Positions 7,312 through 16,691 of a stretch of 64,000 nt of DNA are shown piece after piece. Source of the DNA: Sphingomonas ginsenosidivorax. Its GTDB lineage: Bacteria > Pseudomonadota > Alphaproteobacteria > Sphingomonadales > Sphingomonadaceae. The first letter of the stretch is position 1. Each line of letters opens with the position of its first letter. The position numbers and the translations under genes are program-made. The DNA lies in the NCBI RefSeq assembly GCF_007995065.1, contig NZ_VOQR01000001.1, positions 2,235,001 through 2,299,000 of the forward strand. The letters are read 5' to 3'. The notes beneath the pieces were generated by a model. That model saw only the letters and a list, made by a program, of their open reading frames with translations. It was not told where the DNA came from and did no database searches.

Positions 7312-7563
7312 TCAGGGGGTCGGCGTCAGGTTGGCCGGGCGAAAGATCAGAGATCCGCCAATCGCCTCCATTTCGTCGAGTAGATCGTCGCTCTCGGCCA
7401 TCAGCCGAGTGCGTTCGGGATCGAAATGGCCTTGGGCAGCACGGCCCTTGCCACCCGCAAGTGCCGAGGCACATTCCATGGCCGCAATGTCGGCCAGCCG
7501 CTGTTGGATCTGGGCAAGACGCTGGTTGATCGCCGCTTCGCGGACGAGGCTACTGCATGTCAT
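7312..7563 (-). CDS. small coiled-coil-like hypothetical protein (83 aa)
   Basis: The ATG at 7563 is preceded by CAGGAGTAACTTT, a good ribosome binding site, so the first six residues of the longer frame are left out. The product (MTCSSLVREAAINQRLAQIQ, then heptad-like QRLADIAAM and RTRLMAESDDLLDEMEAIGG) is mostly helical with amphipathic repeats, consistent with a short coiled coil. It has no signal peptide. It is convergent with the zinc peptidase gene, with a hairpin between them. No family recognised. Confidence 0.62.
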   Translation of the reverse strand: MTCSSLVREAAINQRLAQIQQRLADIAAMECASALAGGKGRAAQGHFDPERTRLMAESDDLLDEMEAIGGSLIFRPANLTPTP

Positions 7564-7770
7564 AAAGTTACTCCTGCACACCGAGTTGAAGGTGGGTGCA
7601 TTGTATTTATCAAACTCGCCATTTCAGCCGCTCGCGCGCGCCTGGACGCCGGGTGCAATCATCACAACTTGCCGCTGATCCGGCGTCAATTTCGCTTTAC
7701 CCTGATCGAACGCGGGTGCAGGTTCCGCGCAACAGGGGGACGTCTCGTCTGCGCCAAGGAAGAGGCGACG

Positions 7771-7926
7771 ATGCGGCCCGACAAAAACGGCCCGGACTGC
7801 GCCAAGCGCTATCTCGCCTACCGCGCCGAGATGATGGCCTGGTCGCAGGTGAAGATGTGCAACAACTACCTCATCGTGGCGCTGCGCCCGAGCACCTGCC
7901 CGGCCCCGCCCCCTACCAAACCCTAA
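7771..7926 (+). CDS. short hypothetical protein (51 aa, tentative)
   Basis: Starts at an ATG preceded by AAGGAAGAGGCGACG, which contains a plausible ribosome binding site. The product, MRPDKNGPDCAKRYLAYRAE followed by MMAWSQVKMCNNYLIVALRP and a Pro-rich end, has three Cys and looks protein-like, but it is short and could be a remnant. It lies between the 83 aa gene and the orphan minus-strand fragment, in DNA that has clearly been rearranged. Confidence 0.35.
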   Translation: MRPDKNGPDCAKRYLAYRAEMMAWSQVKMCNNYLIVALRPSTCPAPPPTKP

Positions 7927-7930
7927 CCGG

Positions 7931-8204
7931 TCAGGTGCGGTCGGCTTGCCATTGGCCGGTGCCGAACGACGGCGAGCCGTCGGGCCAGCCGGCGGTCTGC
8001 CAGAGTATGTCGAACGCTTCATGCAGATCGTCGCCGATCGGCCCGGTCAAATCGTTCACCAAGAAGAGCGGGATCGCAAAGAACGGCTGACGGATCTTGC
8101 GCCCGCCGGGTCGGGCGCGGGTGAGGATGACGTCCTCGGTGCCGTCGAACATGAGCGAGACGAGAGCCGGGCCGGTCAAGTCGAGGACCGCCAGTGCCGC
8201 GCCC
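7931..8204 (-). pseudogene. orphan 3' fragment of an unknown gene
   Basis: The minus-strand frame from about 8204 reads ALAVLDLTGPALVSLMFDG, TEDVILTRARPGGRKIRQPF, and FAIPLFLVNDLTGPIGDDLH to the stop at 7931. It is codon-structured and protein-like but has no start of its own: on its 5' side the sequence becomes the reading frame of an SDR gene. It appears to be the last 88 or so codons of an unrelated protein joined to the truncated SDR by recombination. I recognise no family. Confidence 0.45.
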
Positions 8205-8678
8205 GGCATAAGCGCTCTGTCCGGGTGGTGCGATAATTCCGAACAGACTGGAGAGGTTGACCAGCTGTGCCTGCTCACGCTGCTGTAGCAGCGGCAGGAA
8301 CGCGCGTGACATGCGGACGACGCCGTGCAGGTTGATGTCCAAGAGCCAGTCGAACTCCGCCTCGGTGAGCTGTGCGAAGGAACCACTCAGGGCGACACCA
8401 GCATTGTTGACGACCACGTCGACGTGCCCGTGCGCGGCCAGAACCACAGCCGGAAAGGCGGCGACAGCATCGCGGTTCGCAACATCGAGGCTGTGACGGG
8501 TGACGCGGACGCTGTTGCCGATCAATGCGGCGGTTTCAGTCAGCCCGTCCTCATTCACGTCGGCCAGCGCGACGTGACAGCCACGCACGGCCAACGATCG
8601 CGCGATTGCACGGCCTATTCCGCCCGCTGCGCCAGTCACTACCGCCACCTTGCCGGCAAGTTCCATCCGGGCGCTCAT
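8205..8678 (-). pseudogene. truncated short-chain dehydrogenase (SDR)
   Basis: The first 158 residues are a normal SDR: the NAD(P)-binding TGAAGGIG near residue 16, the NNAG motif, the catalytic Ser region (NLSSLFGI) and the beginning of the Tyr motif (GQSAYA). The Lys of YxxxK and everything after it are missing; the frame continues as Arg-rich nonsense to 8019, while another frame carries an unrelated protein end. The start overlaps the stop of the upstream monooxygenase gene by 4 bp, so SDR and FMO were co-translated. FMO-SDR pairs usually act on one ketone or alcohol substrate. This copy should be inactive. Confidence 0.7.
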
Positions 8679-10156
8679 GCCGCTCTCTCTGCAGCCAAAT
8701 CACGCCGCCCAAAGCGCAGAACACCGTCGTCGATTCGACCGGTACGGAACGCCAACAGGTCGCGGAGGTAGTTCTGCTTCACCTTCCACGGGGCGCTCGC
8801 GCCTTGTCGAGGGAGAAGGTCTGCCGCCCGCTGCACATACCCGGAGCTCAGGTCGAGGATCGGTTCGTTGCCCGCAGTCGATGACGGTGAGACCGGCACG
8901 ACGCTGTCCATCTTGCGCCGATCCATATGATCGAGCAGGCGGCGAACGAACTGCGACGTCAGGTCGCATTTGAGCGTCCAGGACGCATTGGTGTAGCCGA
9001 TCGCGAAAGCGAGATTGGGCACACCGTCTAGCATCGCCCCCTTGTAAAGCAGCCGCTTGCCCGGATCGACGAGGGCGCCATCGACGGTCAGTCGTGCGCC
9101 GCCCATGAGCTGCACCTTGAGCCCCGTCGCGGTCACGACGATGTCGGCGGGGATGGCCTTGCCGCTCTTCAACTGGAGACCGTCACGCGTGAACTGCGCG
9201 ATCTCGTCGGTTGCGATCGACGCCCGCCCGTTGCGCAGCACCTTAAACAGATCGCCGTCAGGGACGAGGCACAGCCGCTGGTCCCACGGATCGTAGCGCG
9301 GCGTCAGGTGAGTGGCGATGTCGAAGTCCGGCCCCAGCATCGCTCGCTGCTGTTGCCTGATCTTCTGCTTCAACACATGTGGTTTGCGCCGCGACACGCC
9401 GTAGACGAAAATGCCGTAGCCGATATTCTTCCACCGAACCGCCGCCTCCGCTACCTTGTCATGCAGCCAGCGGCGCAACGTCTCGGCGCGATCGTCGCGT
9501 GACGGCCGCGAGACGATATAGGTCGGCGATCGCTGGAGCATCGTAACATGTGCGGCGCCCTGGTCGACCATTGCCGGAACCAGCGTCACCGCGGTCGCAC
9601 CCGAACCCACGACCACGACGTCCTTACCCGCCACCGAAAGCTCGTCTGGCCAGAATTGCGGGTGGACGACCTGTCCCGCGAACGCGTCCATTCCCGGCCA
9701 GGTCGGCGAATGCCCCGCGGCATAGTCGTAATAGCCAGAACATAGGAACAGGAAGCGGCAGGTCAGCTGGGCCGCGATGCCATCGACGGTATACGACACG
9801 ATCCACAGCGCGTCTGCCGAGGACCAGTGTGCAGTCGTGACGCGGTGACGCAGTCGCACCTTGGCGTCGATTTCGAACGCTGCCGCGGTGTCGCGGATAT
9901 AGTCGCGGATATCCTCACCCGCGGCGATCGCTTTCTCACCTCGCCACGGGCGGAATGGGAAGCCCAGCGTCGTCATGTCCGAATCCGAGCGAATCCCCGG
10001 ATAGCGGAACAGATCCCACGTGCCGCCGATCGCATCGCGCCCCTCGAAGATCGCCCAGCTTCGCGTGGCATTGCCAGTCTTCAACCAGAACGCGGCGTCG
10101 ATCCCCGACAGACCGGCGCCTACCACCAGCACGTCCAGGTGCTCCATACCGGCCAT
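8675..10156 (-). CDS. flavin-dependent monooxygenase, Baeyer-Villiger type
   Basis: A 493-residue class B flavoprotein monooxygenase. Visible are the FAD Rossmann motif GAGLSG at residue 13, the NADPH-binding GSGATA at about 185, and between them FAGQVVHPQFWP, which fits the Baeyer-Villiger fingerprint FxGxxxHxxxW[PD]. Such enzymes insert oxygen into ketones or oxidise N or S, using NADPH and O2. The start is the second ATG region near 10156 (MAGMEHLDVLVVGAG). It is co-translated with the broken SDR and divergent from a TetR gene, with a palindromic operator between them, so TetR repression with the substrate as inducer is likely. Confidence 0.85.
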   Translation of the reverse strand: MAGMEHLDVLVVGAGLSGIDAAFWLKTGNATRSWAIFEGRDAIGGTWDLFRYPGIRSDSDMTTLGFPFRPWRGEKAIAAGEDIRDYIRDTAAAFEIDAKVRLRHRVTTAHWSSADALWIVSYTVDGIAAQLTCRFLFLCSGYYDYAAGHSPTWPGMDAFAGQVVHPQFWPDELSVAGKDVVVVGSGATAVTLVPAMVDQGAAHVTMLQRSPTYIVSRPSRDDRAETLRRWLHDKVAEAAVRWKNIGYGIFVYGVSRRKPHVLKQKIRQQQRAMLGPDFDIATHLTPRYDPWDQRLCLVPDGDLFKVLRNGRASIATDEIAQFTRDGLQLKSGKAIPADIVVTATGLKVQLMGGARLTVDGALVDPGKRLLYKGAMLDGVPNLAFAIGYTNASWTLKCDLTSQFVRRLLDHMDRRKMDSVVPVSPSSTAGNEPILDLSSGYVQRAADLLPRQGASAPWKVKQNYLRDLLAFRTGRIDDGVLRFGRRDLAAERAA

Positions 10157-10184
10157 GTTCCACTCCTACCATTTTCCCGAACTG

Positions 10185-10210
10185 AATGACAATGCTTGTT
10201 GTCATTGTCA
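10185..10210. promoter_or_regulatory. TetR operator between FMO and tetR
   Basis: Two overlapping perfect inverted repeats: AATGACAA-N6-TTGTCATT (10185-10206) and TGACAATG-N8-CATTGTCA (10187-10210). They lie in the 73-bp gap between the divergent FMO and TetR starts, where an autoregulating TetR protein would bind. Confidence 0.7.
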
Positions 10211-10229
10211 ATATTGCTACTCTGCCCGA

Positions 10230-10841
10230 ATGACGGCGACGACAAAACGGTGGACCGGGCAGACGCTTGACGCTCGACGGGCTGAGCGGCGCACGATGCT
10301 GATACAGGCGGCCGTTCGCCTGTATGGCTCGCAGGGGTTCCACAGCACGGGCGTGCGCGCGATCTGTCGCGAGGCAGGCCTTACCGAACGTTATTTTTAC
10401 GAGAATTTTGCGCATGGGGAGGCGCTGCTACTCGCTGCGTTCGATCAGGTGATCGCCGCAGTGTTGACGCAGATCGTTGTGGCCGACGATCCCACCCTAC
10501 CGACTGAAGATCGTACCAGACGGATGCTAAGCGCATATTTCGCGACGCTACGCGCTAATCCCACCACGGCGCGCGTGTTTCTCGTTGAAATCGTCGGCGT
10601 AGATCCGTCGATCGACGATGCAATTCGACGTTCAATGCATGACCTGTCCGAGCCGCTCTTTGCCGCCCTCGATCCCGATGATCGCGGCCCCGTCAGAGCC
10701 AATACGATGCTCCGACGCGGTGTCGAAGGAGGGCTGTTACACATCGCCCTCGCCTGGGGCGCCGAGAACTATGAGCGCCCTTTGGAGGAGGCTGTCGCCG
10801 CGGCTTGGATCCTATGCGTGACGGCGCGACCAAGTACATAG
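10230..10841 (+). CDS. TetR-family transcriptional regulator
   Basis: A 203-residue protein starting MTATTKRWTGQTLDARRAER; the open frame upstream of 10230 is antisense to the FMO gene and rejected. The N-terminal helix-turn-helix is typical: RRTMLIQAAVRLYGSQGFHS followed by TGVRAICREAGLTERYFYENF. The C-terminal part is a ligand-binding helical bundle of normal length. It is divergent from the FMO/SDR operon and faces two overlapping palindromes. It most likely represses the FMO operon and itself, and releases in the presence of a ketone or similar small molecule. Confidence 0.85.
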   Translation: MTATTKRWTGQTLDARRAERRTMLIQAAVRLYGSQGFHSTGVRAICREAGLTERYFYENFAHGEALLLAAFDQVIAAVLTQIVVADDPTLPTEDRTRRMLSAYFATLRANPTTARVFLVEIVGVDPSIDDAIRRSMHDLSEPLFAALDPDDRGPVRANTMLRRGVEGGLLHIALAWGAENYERPLEEAVAAAWILCVTARPST

Positions 10842-10892
10842 TCAGGTAACGATAGCTGCATCGGGAACATCCCGCATTTCCGATGCGGTTCA

Positions 10893-10952
10893 GACCCAGA
10901 ATCGGACATCCAGAGCTACCCGGGCGATCCCAAAAGCGGCCGCTTGTTCACG
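10893..10952 (+). repeat. 60-bp GACCCA...GTTCATG repeat, copy 1
   Basis: Starts GACCCAGAATCGGACATCC, ends CGCTTGTTCACG. Lies between tetR and the ABC ATPase gene. Confidence 0.7.
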
Positions 10953-11069
10953 AGCCGTGCTTCGCTCGGGATTAGTTGGCCGGCAGGGGATTATGCCGGC
11001 TATCGTTAGACCGCTGTATTGCTTCCCTGGTACACCTTGCTAAGCTTGTTAGAGGGGGAGTCGAAACAC

Positions 11070-11960
<891 letters not shown>

Positions 11961-11966
11961 CCCGCG

Positions 11967-14900
11967 ATGTTCGGCGCCATCGCCCGCTTCGAGCTACGCT
12001 ACCAGCTCCGCAACCCCGTCTTCTGGGCGGTCGCGATCCTGTTCCTCCTCCTGACCTTCGGGTCGGTGACGGTGGAGCAGATCTCGCTCGGCAGCGGCGG
12101 CAGCGTCCACAAGAACGCCTCCACCGCGATCGCGCGGACGCACTTCATCATGTCGCTGTTCTTCATGTTCGTGACCACCGCCTTTGTGGCGAACGTGGTG
12201 GTTCGCGACGACGAGAGCGGCTTCGGGCAGATGGTCCGGTCGACCCGGGTCACCAAGGCGACCTATCTCCTCGCCCGCTTCCTCGGCGCCTACGGGGCGG
12301 CGGCAATCGCCTTCGTCGTGGTGCCGCTGGCGATGTGGCTCGGCACGCTGATGCCGTGGGTCGATCCCGAGACGCTGGGCCCGAACCGGGCCGGCGACTA
12401 TCTCTACGCCTATCTCCTCCTCGGCCTGCCCAACCTGTTCCTGACCGCGGGCATCTTCTTCGCGGTCGCGACCATGACCCGGTCGATGACCTACAGCTAC
12501 CTCGCGGTGATCGCCTTCCTGGTGGTCTACCTTACCCTGATCGGCATCACCGCGGAAAAGCCGGAATGGCGGGAGACGATCGCCTATCTCGAACCGTTCG
12601 GGATCGGGGCGTTTGGCTGGCTGACCCGCTACTGGACCCCGGCCGAGGCGAACGCGGCCATGCCCGCCTTCGCGGGCGTGCTCGCCGCCAACCGGGTCAT
12701 CGCCGTGATGCTGGGGGGGCTGGCGCTGGTGGTCGCGTGGTGGCGCTTCTCCTTCACCGAGCGCGGCGCGTCGAAGCGCCGCCTGCGTCGCGAGCAGCGC
12801 CGCGCGGCGAAGCTCGCCGCCACCCCGCCGCGCGTCGCCGCCTCGCTGCCCGCGACCGACCCGGCGCATGCGGGCACCACCCAGCTCCTCGCGCGCATCC
12901 GGTTCGAGATGGCGCTGATCTTCAGGAGCCCGGGCTTCGTCATCATGCTGGCGGTCGGCCTCGCCAACACGGTCGCCTCGCTACTAGTCGCGGGCGAGCG
13001 CTACGGCACCCCGCTCTACCCGATGACCTTCACCGTCATCGGCACCCTCCAGGGCGCATTTACGATCATGCCGCTGATCATCGCCATCTACTACGCTGGC
13101 GAGCTGGTGTGGCGCGACCGCGAGCGCGGCATGCACGAAATCGTCGACGCCACCGCGCTGCCGAACTGGGCGTACCTCGTCCCCAAGGTGCTGGCGGTGG
13201 CCGGCGTGCTGGTCACGACCCTGCTCGCCTCGGTCGTCGCGGGGATCGTCGTGCAGCTTTTCCGCGGCCCGGTGACGCCGGCGCTCGGCGAGTATCTCGC
13301 CTGGTACGTTCTGCCGTTCGCGGCGGACTTTGTGATCCTCGCCGTGCTCGCGGTGTTCATCCAGGCGCTCAGCCCAAACAAGTACGTCGGCTGGGCGCTG
13401 ATGGTGGTCTACCTCGTCGCGACCAGCGTGTTCACGACGATCGGCTGGGACCACCCGCTCTACCTCTACGGCTCGACCGGGACGCTGCGGCTGTCAGACA
13501 TGAACGGCGACCAGATCGGCGCGGCACGCGGATGGTGGCTGCGGCTCTACTGGGGCGGGTGGGCGCTGGCGCTAGCGGTGACGGCGCACCTTCTCTGGCG
13601 GCGCGGGACCGACGTGAAGCTCGGCCACCGGCTCCGCCTCGCGCCGCGGCGGCTCCGGGGGACGCCGGGGGTGGTGCTGGTGGTCGCGCTGGTCACCGTC
13701 GCGGCGAGCGGGGCCTATGCCTGGCGCCAGATGGACGTCCTCAACATATATCGCAGCGCCCCCGATCAGGACGCGCGGGCCGCGGCCTATGAGAAGAAGT
13801 ATCTCCGCTATGCGGGGCTGCGCCAGCCGACGCTGACCGACATCCGGCTGACCATCGCGCTCCACCCCGCCGCGCGGCGGATGGAGGCGGAGGGCAGCTA
13901 CGCCTGGGTCAACGACACCGGCGCGCCGCTCCGCGACCTGCACGTCCGCCTGCAGGACGACCGCACCCGGCTGGTCGCGGTGACGATCCCCGGTGCGTGG
14001 CTGGTCAGCGACGACGACGACAACCAGTACCGTATCTACCGCTTCGAGCGGCCGGTCGCACCGGGGGCGACCGGCACGCTCGGCTTCCGTACCGAGCGGG
14101 TCGACCGCGGCTTCGCGGCCAACGACGACGACACGCGCCTGGTCGCCAACGGCACCTTCCTCAACAACCGCGAGTTCGCGCCGACCCTCGGCATGGACCG
14201 CAGCGGGCTGCTCCAGGACCGGACCAAGCGCCGCAAGTACGGCCTCCCGGCGGAACTGCGCCCGGCCAAGCTGGAGGATATTTCCGCACAGTGGAGCAAC
14301 TACGTCCACACCGACTGGGTGCGGTCGGATATCACCTTGTCGACCGATGCTGACCAGGTACCGATCGCGCCCGGTCGCAAGGTGGCGGACGCGGTCGCCA
14401 ACGGCCGCCGCACCGCGCGCTTCGTGTCGGGCGCGCCGATCCTGTCCTTCTTCTCGATCCAGTCGGCACGTTATGCCGAAAAGGCGCGGGTCGCCGACGG
14501 GGTCCGCCTGTCGGTCCTCTATCACCCCGCCCATGCCTACAACGTCGACCGGATGCTGGCTGCTATGCAGGCCGCGCTCGGCTATTACCGGGAAAATTTC
14601 GGGCCTTATCAGTTCCCCTATGCCCGGATCGTCGAGTTCCCCGGCTATGCCAGCTTCGCGCAGGCGTTCGCGGGGACGGTGCCCTATTCCGAGCGGATCG
14701 GCTTCATCGCCGACGCGCGCTCGGCCGACCGGATCGACTACGTCACCTACATCACCGCACACGAGCTGGGGCACCAATATTGGGCGCACCAGGTGATCAG
14801 CGCCGACATGCAGGGCGGCACCGTGTGGGTGGAGACCATGGCGCAATATTCGGCGCTCATGGTGATGAAGCGGCTCTACGGCCCCGACAAGATCAGGCGG

Positions 14901-15548
14901 TTCCTGAAGTACGAGCTAGACTACTATCTGCGCGGCCGCCGCGGCGAGGCGGTGGAGGAACTGCCGCTCGCCCGCGTCGAGAACCAGCCCTACATCCACT
15001 ACAACAAGGGATCGGTGGCGCTGTACCTGCTCCAGGACCGGCTGGGCGAGGCACGGGTCAACGCGATGCTGCGCGGGCTGCTCGACCGCTACCGGTTCAA
15101 GGGGCGGCCTTATGCGCGCTCGACCAACCTCGTCGCCGGCTTCGCGTCGCTGGCGCGCGACGGGCAGGAACGGCAGCTGGTCGCCGACCTGTTCGAGCGG
15201 ATTGTGCTGTGGGACTTCGAGGCGAAGAACGCGACCACCCGCCGCCTGCCCGACGGAAGGTGGGAGACGCTGCTGACCGTGAACGCCGCCAAGTTCACCG
15301 CCAACGGCCAGGGGGTCGAGACGCCCGTTCCCTTCGCCGACACAATCGACGTCGGCGCGTTCGCGTCGCGGCCGGGGCTCGCCGCCTTCTCAAGGGCGGA
15401 CGTGCTGGCGATGGAGCGCCGCCCGCTCCGCAGCGGCGGGCAGCAGGTGCGGATCGTCACCGCGGCGCGGCCGGCGTTCGTTGGGGTCGACCCGTACAAC
15501 AAGTATATCGATCGAAACAGCGACGACAATTTAGTGGCACCTTTCTGA
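11967..15548 (+). CDS. ABC-2 permease fused to an M1-family aminopeptidase domain
   Basis: A 1193-residue membrane protein. The N-terminal half has two ABC-2 permease-like blocks with about 12 hydrophobic segments: FWAVAILFLLLTFGSV onward, and a second unit from about residue 320 (FVIMLAVGLANTVASLL). A last helix near residue 560-580 (GVVLVVALVTVAASGAY) leads into an extracytoplasmic M1-type domain, with the zinc motif HELGH at 932-936 and a third-ligand Glu in WVETMAQ. In my count 19 residues separate HELGH from that Glu, where canonical M1 has 18. Such fusions accompany an ABC ATPase in several proteobacteria; export plus peptide trimming is plausible, substrate unknown. Confidence 0.85.
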   Translation: MFGAIARFELRYQLRNPVFWAVAILFLLLTFGSVTVEQISLGSGGSVHKNASTAIARTHFIMSLFFMFVTTAFVANVVVRDDESGFGQMVRSTRVTKATYLLARFLGAYGAAAIAFVVVPLAMWLGTLMPWVDPETLGPNRAGDYLYAYLLLGLPNLFLTAGIFFAVATMTRSMTYSYLAVIAFLVVYLTLIGITAEKPEWRETIAYLEPFGIGAFGWLTRYWTPAEANAAMPAFAGVLAANRVIAVMLGGLALVVAWWRFSFTERGASKRRLRREQRRAAKLAATPPRVAASLPATDPAHAGTTQLLARIRFEMALIFRSPGFVIMLAVGLANTVASLLVAGERYGTPLYPMTFTVIGTLQGAFTIMPLIIAIYYAGELVWRDRERGMHEIVDATALPNWAYLVPKVLAVAGVLVTTLLASVVAGIVVQLFRGPVTPALGEYLAWYVLPFAADFVILAVLAVFIQALSPNKYVGWALMVVYLVATSVFTTIGWDHPLYLYGSTGTLRLSDMNGDQIGAARGWWLRLYWGGWALALAVTAHLLWRRGTDVKLGHRLRLAPRRLRGTPGVVLVVALVTVAASGAYAWRQMDVLNIYRSAPDQDARAAAYEKKYLRYAGLRQPTLTDIRLTIALHPAARRMEAEGSYAWVNDTGAPLRDLHVRLQDDRTRLVAVTIPGAWLVSDDDDNQYRIYRFERPVAPGATGTLGFRTERVDRGFAANDDDTRLVANGTFLNNREFAPTLGMDRSGLLQDRTKRRKYGLPAELRPAKLEDISAQWSNYVHTDWVRSDITLSTDADQVPIAPGRKVADAVANGRRTARFVSGAPILSFFSIQSARYAEKARVADGVRLSVLYHPAHAYNVDRMLAAMQAALGYYRENFGPYQFPYARIVEFPGYASFAQAFAGTVPYSERIGFIADARSADRIDYVTYITAHELGHQYWAHQVISADMQGGTVWVETMAQYSALMVMKRLYGPDKIRRFLKYELDYYLRGRRGEAVEELPLARVENQPYIHYNKGSVALYLLQDRLGEARVNAMLRGLLDRYRFKGRPYARSTNLVAGFASLARDGQERQLVADLFERIVLWDFEAKNATTRRLPDGRWETLLTVNAAKFTANGQGVETPVPFADTIDVGAFASRPGLAAFSRADVLAMERRPLRSGGQQVRIVTAARPAFVGVDPYNKYIDRNSDDNLVAPF

Positions 15549-15606
15549 CCCAAAACCCGCCATTCCGCGACTAATACCTGCTCGCCGACTTCCGCCGTTC
15601 ATTCAG
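15547..15606 (+). repeat. 60-bp repeat, copy 2
   Basis: Starts GACCCAAAACCCGCCATTCC, ends CCGCCGTTCATTCAG. Its first two bases are the last two bases of the permease-peptidase stop codon. Confidence 0.7.
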
Positions 15607-15704
15607 CTGGAGGGCAGGCCAATTGCCGGCCCCCCTTGCGCTTGATTTTTCATTCTTCGGAGTATGCCGCTACCCGACGCATTGTCGGGGCCCGCTGAAG
15701 CGCC

Positions 15705-16601
15705 CTAGCTGTGGATGAAATCAAGAAACGCGCGCAGCGGCGGGGGCACAAGGCCGCGGCCAGAATAGTATAGGAACGGGCCCGAGAAGGACTGCCACCA
15801 TTCCGGCAGCACCGCTTCAAGTGCGCTGCGGTCGAGCGCCGGCCGAAGCCAGTCCTCGAATAGCGAGACTATCCCACCTCCCGCGACGGCGATATCAACC
15901 AGCAAATCCGCCGCACCAGCCACGCTGGCGATCAGCGGCCCCTGTGGTTCGATTCGCACGATCTCGCCCGAGCGCTCGAACTCCCATGGGCTGGTCAGCG
16001 CCCCGCTTGTGAACCGGCCACGCAAACAGGCATGATGCAGCAGGTCGCGCGGATGGCCGGGCCGCCCATGTGCGTCTAGATAGGTCGGAGACGCCGCCGT
16101 CGCGAAACGCTGGATACGTGGGCCGATCGGCACCGCGATCATGTCCTGCTCCAGCCGTTCGTCATAGCGGATGCCGGCGTCGCAACCCGATGCCACCATG
16201 TCGACGAATCCGTCCTCGGCGACGATCTCGACCTGGATGTCGGGAAAGGCGGCGAGGAAGCCGGGCAGGATCGCCGGCATCACCAACCGTGCCGCACTGA
16301 CCGGCACGTTGAGCCTGAGCGTACCTGCCGGCCGGTCGCGGAACAAGTTGACGACATCGAGCGCCGCCTCGACCTCGCCCAGCGCCGGCGCCAGTCGCTC
16401 GAGCAGCCGCGTCCCGGCCTCGGTCGGCACGACGCTGCGCGTGGTGCGATGGAGCAGTCGGACGCCCAGCCGCGCCTCCAGTCGGCGTACCGCCTCGCTG
16501 AGCGTCGACGCGCTCGAACCGGCGACCCGCGCCGCATCGCGGAATCCGCGCGCTTGCGCGACCGCCAGGAAGGCGTTGAGATCGGCCAGGTCAGCCTTCA
16601 T
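15705..16601 (-). CDS. LysR-family regulator of the adjacent aldo-keto reductase
   Basis: A 298-residue LysR-type regulator starting MKADLADLNAFLAVAQARGF at 16601. The winged helix-turn-helix is clear (FRDAARVAGSSASTLSEAVR, then LEARLGVRLLHRTTRSVVPT), and the C-terminal substrate-binding domain is full length. It belongs to the common LTTR group that controls a neighbouring oxidoreductase. It is divergent from the aldo-keto reductase at 16692, with 90 bp between the starts, so it most likely activates that gene and represses itself. The effector is unknown. Confidence 0.85.
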   Translation of the reverse strand: MKADLADLNAFLAVAQARGFRDAARVAGSSASTLSEAVRRLEARLGVRLLHRTTRSVVPTEAGTRLLERLAPALGEVEAALDVVNLFRDRPAGTLRLNVPVSAARLVMPAILPGFLAAFPDIQVEIVAEDGFVDMVASGCDAGIRYDERLEQDMIAVPIGPRIQRFATAASPTYLDAHGRPGHPRDLLHHACLRGRFTSGALTSPWEFERSGEIVRIEPQGPLIASVAGAADLLVDIAVAGGGIVSLFEDWLRPALDRSALEAVLPEWWQSFSGPFLYYSGRGLVPPPLRAFLDFIHS

Positions 16602-16691
16602 CGTTCGGTTTTCCGTACAGCCCGTGCAGATCACTCCGGCTTATCACGATGATCTGCAACCCGTATCTCGGGGCAGCACAGGAGAACAGTG

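Noticed and set aside
13572..14846. 424-codon minus-strand frame opposite the M1 domain
   Set aside because: His/Arg/Val-rich antisense shadow of the peptidase domain.
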